DNA of 64,000 nucleotides from Halobacterium sp. KA-4. Lineage in GTDB: Archaea; Halobacteriota; Halobacteria; Halobacteriales; Halobacteriaceae. The stretch is from assembly GCF_021028995.1 (NCBI RefSeq), contig NZ_JAJJZG010000005.1, forward strand, positions 1 through 64,000, read 5' to 3'. The position numbers and the translations under genes were made by a program. The notes under the pieces were generated by a model that worked only from the letters and a program-made list of their open reading frames with translations, had not been told where the DNA came from and did no database searches. Of the stretch, positions 57,495 to 64,000 are shown one piece after another; the first letter of the stretch is position 1, and each line of letters begins with the position of its first letter.

Positions 57495-58565
57495 ATGGAC
57501 TCGACTGTCGATGTCCGCGACACCGACCGCGCACAGCGCCGCGAGCGCGTCTTCGACCGTCTCGACGACGTCGATGTAGACGATACGGTCACCGTCACCG
57601 CCGACCGGGACGTCCACCCGACGCTCTCCCAGTACGAGATTACGCGGGATGCCGCCCTCGATCGCGCGTACGAGCGAACCGGGCCGGATGTCTGGGAAAT
57701 CCGCGTCACGAAACGCCCGCTGGCGGAGGCTAACGACCCCTACGCGTTCGACGTCCGGAACCTGCCGCCCCGGCGCCGCCACACCGTGCTCACGGACACG
57801 TTCGAGTTACTCGACGTTGGCGAAGCGTTCGTGCTGGTGAACGACCACGACCCGGAGCCGCTGTACCATGAACTCCGGTCGACGCACGGCGACGTCGTCG
57901 GGTGGTCGTACGAGCACGAGGGCGACGGCGAGTGGCGCGTGGAAATTTCGAAGACCGGCACTTCGGCGGCCCGCGTGGACGACGGTGCGACGGCGACGTT
58001 CGACGTTCGCGACATCCCCAAACCCGACCGCCACCCGACCATCCACCACCGCTACGGGAACCTCGCGGCCGGCGAGTCGCTGGACATTGTCGCACCGCAC
58101 GAGCCGAATCCGCTACGCCGGGAATTCCGGCAGCAGTACGGCGGCGACTTCGAGTGGGATGTCCGCGAGCGCGACCCCGGCGAGGTCCGCGTCCGCATTA
58201 CGAAAGCCGCTAGTGACGACGCGACTGACACCGACGACGTGACCGACGAGAGTGACGCGACAGGGAACATCGACACGGACGACCTGACTGTCGTTCAGGA
58301 GTTGGACGTCCGCGACCGCCCGCCGGCCCAGCGCCACGAAGCAATCTTCGACGCCTACGCCCACCTCGACGCGGGCGAGGCGTTCGTGCTTGTGAACGAC
58401 CACGACCCGAAGCCGCTGTACCATCAGTTCGAGGCCGAGGCTGGTCCCGAGTTCCGCTGGGAGTATCGGGCCCGCGACCCCGGTGAGTTCCGCGTGCTCG
58501 TCGGCCGGGACGCCAGCGACGACCCGCAGTCGAGTCCGCCCGAGGACGTCGAAGCACCGTTCTGA
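57495..58565 (+). CDS. Four-repeat DUF2249 protein
   Basis: 356 residues. Four units, each opening with a DVR-x-(3-5)-R-R/H-H segment: about 1-72 (degenerate), 78-155, 165-240 and 265-340. Units 2 and 4 share VLVNDHDPxPLYHxx; unit 3 has IVAPHEPNPLRREF. Between units 3 and 4 lies an acidic linker (DDATDTDDVTDESDATGN). The gene follows a molybdopterin-domain gene and a palindromic operator, which fits a role in metal- or redox-linked respiration, though none is proven. Confidence 0.88.
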   Translation: MDSTVDVRDTDRAQRRERVFDRLDDVDVDDTVTVTADRDVHPTLSQYEITRDAALDRAYERTGPDVWEIRVTKRPLAEANDPYAFDVRNLPPRRRHTVLTDTFELLDVGEAFVLVNDHDPEPLYHELRSTHGDVVGWSYEHEGDGEWRVEISKTGTSAARVDDGATATFDVRDIPKPDRHPTIHHRYGNLAAGESLDIVAPHEPNPLRREFRQQYGGDFEWDVRERDPGEVRVRITKAASDDATDTDDVTDESDATGNIDTDDLTVVQELDVRDRPPAQRHEAIFDAYAHLDAGEAFVLVNDHDPKPLYHQFEAEAGPEFRWEYRARDPGEFRVLVGRDASDDPQSSPPEDVEAPF

Positions 58566-58591
58566 GCGACGCCCCTCGTCCCGTCACTAGC

Positions 58592-59845
58592 CTACACCAA
58601 GTCGTCGAGGCGCGCGACACCGAACGGCACGAGTGCTTCGTCGGGGTGGAGACCGCCGTGCATGCCAGCGAGTGCGAGTTGTTCGGGTTCGTCTGCGTAC
58701 CAGAGTGCACCGTCCTGCGGAACGACGATTAGGTCGCCGCTGTTCCGCTCGAACGCGGGCCCGGGCTCCCCGCGCCCCCAGAGGTCGGCGTCGAGCGCTT
58801 CCTCGCGCGAGTAGACGAGTGCGTCGAGGTCCGCCGCTGCCAAGCGCTCGCGTGCCGCCGCGGGGTCGTCGACGCGCAAGTGAACGTTCCGCGGACCGCC
58901 CAGCACGAGCGGTGTCCCCGACCGGTCCGTCGGTACGTCCGCGAGTATCCCGATATCGTCGAGTTCGGTTCTGTCCTCGTCGCGAATGGGCACTTGGCCG
59001 TGGTCGGCGACGAGACAGACCACCGTCTCCTCTCGGACTTCCTCGTCGAGCGTCGCGAATGCTCTCTCCAGTGCGTCGCAGACGGCCGCAACCTGCATCC
59101 CGTACCGTTCGTCGTCGGGGCCGTGCTCGTGGGCGACTTCGTCGACGACCGGGTAGTATGCGTACGTGTACGACGGCGCGTCGGCCGACTGGAGCACGTC
59201 ACGAATGGAGAGCGCGAAGTCGGGCGTCCGCTCGTAGTGGTGCGTCGTCGCGCCGACCAGCGCGCCGTCGTCGTACCCGGTTCCGTAATCCGGTTCGACG
59301 ACGTGAGCGTCCACGCCAGCCTCCTCCAGGCGGTCGTATATCGGGTCGCCGTCAAAGAGTTCGTCGGGGCCGACAGCGATGTCGCCGTCGTCCTTGGCGG
59401 CGTACGGGAGCGTCTCGTAGACAGTATCACCGACCGGGTCGTAGCCGTTCCACCCGAGCAGCCCGTGTTCGACGGGCTCGCAGCCCGTATGCATCGTCGT
59501 TACGCACGCCGCCGTCTCGGAGGGGTACGTCGACGTGAGCGGCGTCACGCGGCCGACGTCGACGAACGACCGGAGCAGCGACACGTCGTCGTACAGGCGC
59601 TCGAACTGCCGGAACCCGAGCGCGTCCACGAACAACACCAGAACGTGCTCGGCGTTCGCGTCTTCTCCGCCACTGCCTGCCTCCGAGAGCGCGCGGTCTG
59701 GGAGCGTTTCCCCGAGGTCCGCGCCCACCAGCGACGCAGCAGTCGCCGGTACCCGCGAGAAACAGAACCCGTCGTAATCCGGACGGACGAACCCTTCCGC
59801 GAGTTCGTCGGCGGCGAGTTCCTCGGCGAGAGCGGTATCGAGCAT
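58592..59845 (-). CDS. Type I phosphodiesterase / alkaline phosphatase superfamily enzyme
   Basis: 417 residues. Metal and nucleophile motifs: VLVLFVDALGFRQF (Asp ligand), TSTYPSETAACVTTMHTGCEPVEHGLLGWN (Thr nucleophile region), YYPVVDEVAHEHGPDD (Asp and His ligands) and CLVADHGQVPI (Asp-His). No signal peptide, so cytoplasmic. Members hydrolyse nucleotide or sugar phosphodiesters or act as phosphomutases; the substrate is open. A conserved GMHGG...DEALVPFGVA near the end resembles archaeal phosphonoacetate-hydrolase-like proteins. Confidence 0.88.
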   Translation of the reverse strand: MLDTALAEELAADELAEGFVRPDYDGFCFSRVPATAASLVGADLGETLPDRALSEAGSGGEDANAEHVLVLFVDALGFRQFERLYDDVSLLRSFVDVGRVTPLTSTYPSETAACVTTMHTGCEPVEHGLLGWNGYDPVGDTVYETLPYAAKDDGDIAVGPDELFDGDPIYDRLEEAGVDAHVVEPDYGTGYDDGALVGATTHHYERTPDFALSIRDVLQSADAPSYTYAYYPVVDEVAHEHGPDDERYGMQVAAVCDALERAFATLDEEVREETVVCLVADHGQVPIRDEDRTELDDIGILADVPTDRSGTPLVLGGPRNVHLRVDDPAAARERLAAADLDALVYSREEALDADLWGRGEPGPAFERNSGDLIVVPQDGALWYADEPEQLALAGMHGGLHPDEALVPFGVARLDDLV

Positions 59846-59934
59846 ATCCCCGAATCAACCGCACCCGTAGAAAACACCACTGGTCGTCTGACAGCCCCTC
59901 ACACGACTGGTCGAACGACGCGGCCGCGCCCCGT

Positions 59935-61218
59935 TTACAGGTCGACGGCGGCTCCGAGGTCGTCGAGCGCGTCGAAGAAATCCGGGAAGGAGACGTCGAC
60001 GTGCTCGGCACCCTCGATGGTCGTCTCGCCGTCCGCGACGAGCGCAGCAACGGCGAGTGCCATCACGATACGGTGGTCGCCACGGCCGTCGACACGCGCT
60101 CCGGAGAGGTCGCTGTCACCACCGTGGACGACGAGTTCGTCCCGCCGCTCCTCGACGTCCGCCCCGAGTTTCGTGAGTTCTTCGGCCATCGCGGCGACGC
60201 GGTCGGTCTCCTTGTAGCGGACGTGCTCGGCGTCCGTAATCGTCGTCGTCCCGTCCGCGGCCGCGCCCAACACCGCGATGGTCGGCAGGAGGTCGGGCGT
60301 ATCCGCGACACCGACGGTGATTCCATCCAGGTCCGATTGCTCCACGACGATGCGCCCCTCCGAGCGCCGCCAGTCGACGTCCGCGCCCATCTGCCGGAGG
60401 ATACCAACGATGGCGGCGTCACCCTGCTCGCTAGGGTACGCACCCTCGACGACGACCTCGTCGCCGCCCGCGAGCGCGCCCGCTGCCAACAGGTACGACG
60501 CCGACGAGAAGTCGCCGGGGACCGCGTACTCGCCGTCGACGGGTTCGTACGTCTGCCCGCCCGGGACGCGGTAGCCGTTCCCGTGCTCCTCGGCGTCGAC
60601 GCCGAACGACGCCAGCACGTCCAGCGTGATGTCGACGTACGGCGCGGACTTCAGCTCGGTCGTCAACTCGATGTCGACGCCGCGCTCGGTCACCGCGCCG
60701 GCCATCAACAGCGAGGTGACGAACTGCGAGGAGACGTCGCCCGGCATCTCCACGCGCCCACCCTCGATGGGGCCGTCGACGATGAGGGGTGCCTGCCCGT
60801 TCTCGCGGGTCGAGCGCGCGCTCCCGCCGAGTGCCTCGATGGCGTCCAGCAGCGGACCCTGCGGGCGCGAGCGCAGCGACCGGTCGCCCGTGAGCACCGT
60901 CGTCCCGTCGGCGAGCGCGGCCGCGCCCGAGACGAGTCGCATCGTCGTCCCGGAGTTCGCGCAGTCGATGACGTCCGCGGGCACGTCGGGCGCGCCGAGG
61001 AACCCGGTGACGTTCCAGTCGCGGTCGACGCGCTCGGTGTCGCCGCCGAAGTGGTCGACGGCGCGCGCGGTCGCCTTCGTGTCCGCGCTCACGAGCGGAT
61101 TCCGTACGAGTGCGCCCTCCGCGTAGCCCGCCGCGAGGAGCGCGCGGTGCGTGTAACTCTTCGACGGCGGGGCGCGGGCCGTCCCCGACACCCGGGAGTT
61201 CGCGACAGTGACGTCCAT
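59935..61218 (-). CDS. aroA: 3-phosphoshikimate 1-carboxyvinyltransferase (EPSP synthase)
   Basis: 427 residues from ATG 61218; the longer frame overlaps the intergenic repeat region. Signatures: [75 protein letters not shown], and [36 protein letters not shown]. It joins shikimate 3-phosphate and phosphoenolpyruvate to give EPSP for chorismate synthase. Confidence 0.97.
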   Translation of the reverse strand: MDVTVANSRVSGTARAPPSKSYTHRALLAAGYAEGALVRNPLVSADTKATARAVDHFGGDTERVDRDWNVTGFLGAPDVPADVIDCANSGTTMRLVSGAAALADGTTVLTGDRSLRSRPQGPLLDAIEALGGSARSTRENGQAPLIVDGPIEGGRVEMPGDVSSQFVTSLLMAGAVTERGVDIELTTELKSAPYVDITLDVLASFGVDAEEHGNGYRVPGGQTYEPVDGEYAVPGDFSSASYLLAAGALAGGDEVVVEGAYPSEQGDAAIVGILRQMGADVDWRRSEGRIVVEQSDLDGITVGVADTPDLLPTIAVLGAAADGTTTITDAEHVRYKETDRVAAMAEELTKLGADVEERRDELVVHGGDSDLSGARVDGRGDHRIVMALAVAALVADGETTIEGAEHVDVSFPDFFDALDDLGAAVDL

Positions 61219-61308
61219 GCGTACGGCGACGGCGGGGCCCGGTATCAGGGTTCCGGCGACGGCGACTGGTGCGAGAATTTCACGTAAGTTCTGACGACGA
61301 CACCACCT

Positions 61309-61482
61309 GAAAGCCCTCGGTCGTCTGCGCTGCCGGAAGACGTTCCGGCTCACTGCGTTCGCGGACTGCGACTTCCGTTGTCACGCTCGCAGTGCTCGCG
61401 TGACTCCCGCGTCTCGCTGCGCGCGTTCGCGATGCTCGCGTGCTTGCTTCGTCGGGGTTCCCGCAGACGCCCTCGCCCTTTC
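61309..61482 (-). repeat. Structured intergenic repeat, copy C (minus strand)
   Basis: Read on the minus strand it begins GGCGGATTGAAAGGGCG (GAAAG at 61482-61478) and closes GAGGGCTTTC at 61309. The inner arms GGGCGTCTGCG (61472-61462) and CGCAGACGACC (61329-61319) pair over ten of eleven positions. The 132-nt loop is longer than in copies A and B and contains a second GGAACG/CGTTCC-type helix. It occupies the middle of the 399-bp gap between divergent aroA and the M24 peptidase gene. Confidence 0.65.
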
Positions 61483-61617
61483 AATCCGCCGAGGGTGCCG
61501 GTTGTGTACTCCGGCGAAACACAGAACATAGGTCGACTGGTTAGGAGGTAAATCGACTACCCATGCCGAACAACCGGAGGCGGTAGGATTTTGCAGCGGC
61601 CGCGACGACTCGCGTAC

Positions 61618-62793
61618 ATGGACCCCGACTTCGCGCGGCTCGACGAGTTCCTCGACGAGCAGGGACTGGACGGGTACGCCTTCCACGACGACGGTTCGAA
61701 CAGCGACCTCTACTACGTCACTGGATTCGACGCCCCAGACCCCTACTTCGCCGTCTACACGCCCGAGGAGACCGCCGTGCTCGTCTCCTCGCTGGAGTAC
61801 GGCCGCGCGAAACAAGAGAGCCGCGCGGACACGGTCAAGCGCCACGCGGACTACGACTACCGCGCGAAGCACGCCGAGCACGGCGAGCGAGAGGCGCAAG
61901 CGCTGATGGCCGAGGAGTTCCTCGCGGACGTCGGGTGCGAGTCGCTGGCCGTTCAGGCCGAGTTCCCGGTCGCCACTGCGGACGTGCTCCGCGGGAAGGA
62001 AATTACCGTCGAACCCGACGAGGACGGCGTCGTTACGGACGTGCGCGCGACGAAGACTGACGAAGAAATCGAGCACGTGCGAACTGCCCAGAAGGCCAAC
62101 GAGGCGGCTATGGCACGCGCCGAGGAACTGATTCGTGGTGCAGACGTCAACGACGACGGCGTCCTCGTCCACGACGGCGACGTGCTCACCAGCGAGTTCG
62201 TCAAGCAGGAAATCGAAGTCGAACTTCTCCGGCACGGCTGCGCGCTCGACGAAACCATCGTCGCGTGCGGGCGGGACGCTGCAGACCCTCACAATCGCGG
62301 CAGCGGACCGCTGGAAGCCGGCGAATTCGTCGTCGTGGACATCTTCCCGCGGGACAAGGACTCGAAGTACCACTCCGACATGACGCGGACGTTCCTCAAC
62401 GGCTCTACAAGCGAAACCCAGCAGGAGTGGTACGACGTCACGCACGAGGCCATGCGGGCCGCGCTCGACGTCGTCGAACCCGGGGCTACCGGCGAGAAAG
62501 TCAATCAGGCGGTCGTGGACGTCTACACCGACCACGACTTCCCCACCGTCTACACCGACCCCGAAACCGAGACCGGGTTCATTCACTCGACGGGCCACGG
62601 CGTCGGCCTCGACGTCCACGAGCAGCCGTCGCTCTCCCAGGGCGGCGAGGAACTCCGCCCCGGCCACGTCATCACCATCGAACCCGGCCTCTACGACCCC
62701 GAGGTCGGCGGCGTCCGCATCGAGGACATCGTCGTCGTCACCGAGGACGGCTACGAGAATCTCACCGACTACGAGATTTCGCTCGCGGACTGA
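61618..62793 (+). CDS. pepQ: M24-family aminopeptidase (Xaa-Pro dipeptidase)
   Basis: 391 residues from ATG 61618. Creatinase-like N-terminal domain, then the metallopeptidase domain with metal ligands in FVVVDIFPRDKDSKYHSDMTRTFLNG (two Asp), IHSTGHGVGLDVHEQPSL (His), and VITIEPGLYDPEVGGVRIEDIVVVTEDG (two Glu). It removes residues before or after proline from short peptides using two Mn or Co ions. A seven-codon frame (ATG 61563, reading MPNNRRR) precedes it and may be a leader peptide or chance. Confidence 0.92.
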   Translation: MDPDFARLDEFLDEQGLDGYAFHDDGSNSDLYYVTGFDAPDPYFAVYTPEETAVLVSSLEYGRAKQESRADTVKRHADYDYRAKHAEHGEREAQALMAEEFLADVGCESLAVQAEFPVATADVLRGKEITVEPDEDGVVTDVRATKTDEEIEHVRTAQKANEAAMARAEELIRGADVNDDGVLVHDGDVLTSEFVKQEIEVELLRHGCALDETIVACGRDAADPHNRGSGPLEAGEFVVVDIFPRDKDSKYHSDMTRTFLNGSTSETQQEWYDVTHEAMRAALDVVEPGATGEKVNQAVVDVYTDHDFPTVYTDPETETGFIHSTGHGVGLDVHEQPSLSQGGEELRPGHVITIEPGLYDPEVGGVRIEDIVVVTEDGYENLTDYEISLAD

Positions 62794-62822
62794 CGGGACG
62801 CAACAACACTCTGGCAGCTCCG

Positions 62823-63785
62823 TCACTCGCTCTGTGGCTCCTGGGGCGTCGGTCGTTCGCTGGCCAGCCGAATCGAGTAGTTCACGAGCGCCTCCATGCG
62901 GTCCAGTGACTCCATCGCGGACGCCAACTCTGGCGTCTCGCCGGTGGCCGCCCGCGCCGCTGCCAGGTCGTCGCGGAGCACGTCGATGGATTCGTGGAGG
63001 TCCGAGGAGAGCAGGTTCGTCAGTTCGAGCAGGTGGTCGCCACGCTGAATGTCCTCGTCCTCGACGACCGTCCGGAAGTGCACGGAGAGGCCGTCCTCCG
63101 AGGGGAACGCCCGCACCTCGAACGTCTTCTCTAAGGGCTGGAAGTATTCGCGGAACGTCACCGGCTCCTGGGCGGCCATCGCGCGGTGGTACTCCGTGTA
63201 GAAACTCGTCCCGACGGCCCCGGGGAACGCCTCCCAGACGTTCTCCCCGATGACGTCCTCCGCGTCCACCTCCAGAATCTCCTCGGCGGCGCTGTTCACG
63301 TACGTGAACCGCCAGTCGCGGTCGAGCGCGAAGAAGCCGTCCGTGATGCGCTCGTAGACGTTCCGCGCGAGGTCGTTCAACATCGCAACGTCCTGTTCGG
63401 CTCTGTAGGACGCTGCTGCGTCGTGGCACGCGTCGGCCAGTGCCACCAGCGGGTCGCCCTCGTCGCCGTGTCGAACGTACTCGGTGACGTCCAGTGAAAT
63501 GGCGCTGCTGGCTATCGAGTCGGCGTTCGCGGCCTCGTAGACGACGACCGGGACCGCCGGGTCGGTGTCGCGGACGAGCCGCAGAACCTGCAGGCCGTCG
63601 GTGCCGTCAGCCGCGTGTTCTACGGCGATGCAGTCGACGGCCTGCTCGGAGAGCACGCCGAGGGCGGCCGCCGCGGTCGGCAGCGCGGTCACTGTCAGCG
63701 ACGCGTGTTCGGGGAGCGCGCGCTCGACCGCCGCGCGCGTCCGCTGGTGTGCGCTGACGAACAGGACGTGCATCGGTTCACCCAT
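62823..63785 (-). CDS. Receiver-like plus PAS sensory protein without kinase domain
   Basis: 320 residues (316 if ATG 63773 is used). Residues 5-120 resemble a receiver fold (HVLFVSAHQRTRAAVERALPEHASLTVTALPTAAAALGVL...VVVYEAANADSIASSAI) but the phospho-acceptor position reads EHAADGTDG, so a phosphorylatable Asp is doubtful. A PAS domain follows (ARNVYERITDGFFALDRDWRFTYVNSAAEEILEVDAEDVIGENVWEAFPG, about 138-245) and then a helical C-terminus in place of HisKA and ATPase. It may be a sensor that acts through protein contact. Confidence 0.82.
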   Translation of the reverse strand: MGEPMHVLFVSAHQRTRAAVERALPEHASLTVTALPTAAAALGVLSEQAVDCIAVEHAADGTDGLQVLRLVRDTDPAVPVVVYEAANADSIASSAISLDVTEYVRHGDEGDPLVALADACHDAAASYRAEQDVAMLNDLARNVYERITDGFFALDRDWRFTYVNSAAEEILEVDAEDVIGENVWEAFPGAVGTSFYTEYHRAMAAQEPVTFREYFQPLEKTFEVRAFPSEDGLSVHFRTVVEDEDIQRGDHLLELTNLLSSDLHESIDVLRDDLAAARAATGETPELASAMESLDRMEALVNYSIRLASERPTPQEPQSE

Positions 63786-63822
63786 ATCGGGGAGTCACTC
63801 GGGTGATAGGGAAGCCCGCGGG

Positions 63823-64000
63823 TTAGTTACTTGTGGCTTCCTCGTGGGCCTGGAGGTCGTGGAACACCGCGAGGAAGTCGTCATCGTCGAGGTCGGTGAC
63901 GCGCTGGTCGAGTTTCGAGCGGAGTTCGCGAATGTCCTCGCAGAGCTGCTGGTAGCGTTCGTCGTCGGCGAGTTCGGCATCGGTCTTCGTCGTTTCGATT
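63823..64000 (-). CDS. C-terminal part of a helical protein (partial, runs off right edge)
   Basis: The minus-strand frame reads IETTKTDAELADDERYQQL, continues CEDIRELRSKLDQRVTDLDD and ends HDLQAHEEATSN before TAA at 63823-63825. Acidic, probably coiled-coil, about 58 residues visible. The downstream neighbour in the same direction is the receiver-PAS protein (38 bp away), so it may be part of the same signalling unit. Family not recognisable from this fragment. Confidence 0.6.
   Translation of the reverse strand, partial: IETTKTDAELADDERYQQLCEDIRELRSKLDQRVTDLDDDDFLAVFHDLQAHEEATSN

Overview
The window is a gene-dense, GC-rich stretch of a haloarchaeal chromosome (class Halobacteria, probably Halobacterium or a close relative). 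The proteins are strongly acidic. Genes are mostly short-leadered or leaderless, with TATA-like boxes about 25-35 bp before the start. Archaeal hallmark genes are present: Nop5/fibrillarin, Pelota, RqcH, aEF-1beta, Orc1/Cdc6, archaeal chorismate and shikimate enzymes, and gamma-glutamylcysteine ligase. I see no plasmid or prophage signature. Mobile DNA is limited to a transposon edge at the left end, one complete IS200/IS605-type element (43.9-45.7 kb), and a possible relic near 51.5 kb.

Layout. 0-0.4 kb: probable insertion-sequence edge abutting a beheaded ZIP transporter. 0.7-4.2 kb: ribosome rescue (RqcH, Pelota). 4.2-6.7 kb: Kef-type antiporter with a separate TrkA-C regulator, then an RNase Z-like hydrolase. 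7.0-16.7 kb: Lhr-type helicase, histidine kinase, alcohol dehydrogenase, type IV pilin and a Dna2-like nuclease-helicase. 16.8-19 kb: small acidic protein and cystathionine synthase/lyase behind duplicated promoters, then a lipoprotein. 19.2-22.1 kb: EF-1beta with a zinc-ribbon protein, membrane protein, YwbE-like protein and the nop5-fibrillarin pair. 22.2-25.7 kb: gshA, regulators, coaD, a mini-TFB, tRNA-Leu(UAG) and a zinc protein. 25.7-29.8 kb: TetR-MATE operon with its operator, and two lipoproteins. 29.8-34.5 kb: diadenylate cyclase dacZ with an MscS channel, then assorted small genes and a sugar dehydrogenase. 34.5-43.9 kb: XPD helicase and a signalling cluster (1455-residue multi-PAS kinase, stand-alone receiver, receiver-PAS-GAF-Bat regulator). 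43.9-45.7 kb: tnpA/tnpB element. 45.7-51.5 kb: DUF5784-like protein, DUF2249, GNAT, pgk, CBS protein, uridine kinase and tRNA-Ser(UGA). 51.5-53.6 kb: a likely chromosomal replication origin, with orc1/cdc6 flanked by G-tailed repeats. 53.6-64 kb: an unrecognised conserved protein, uracil-DNA glycosylase, aroC, a DtxR-type regulator, a molybdopterin-domain protein, a four-repeat DUF2249 protein, a phosphodiesterase, aroA, an M24 peptidase and PAS signalling proteins.

Four observations stand out. (1) Three intergenic elements share the ends GAAAGGG...GGGCTTTC but have stems of different sequence that still pair, which suggests selection on structure. (2) The orc1/cdc6 gene is flanked by two inverted and three direct copies of a CTTGCAAAACGGGGTGGGG-like repeat. 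(3) Both DUF2249 genes, 10 kb apart, are preceded at similar distance by a perfect 12-bp CGAAyATrTTCG palindrome. (4) An apparently intact TnpB carries a terminal hairpin directly abutting the end of a Bat-type regulator gene, so its guide RNA would be templated from that gene. All of these are read by eye; alignment and transcript data have not been consulted.
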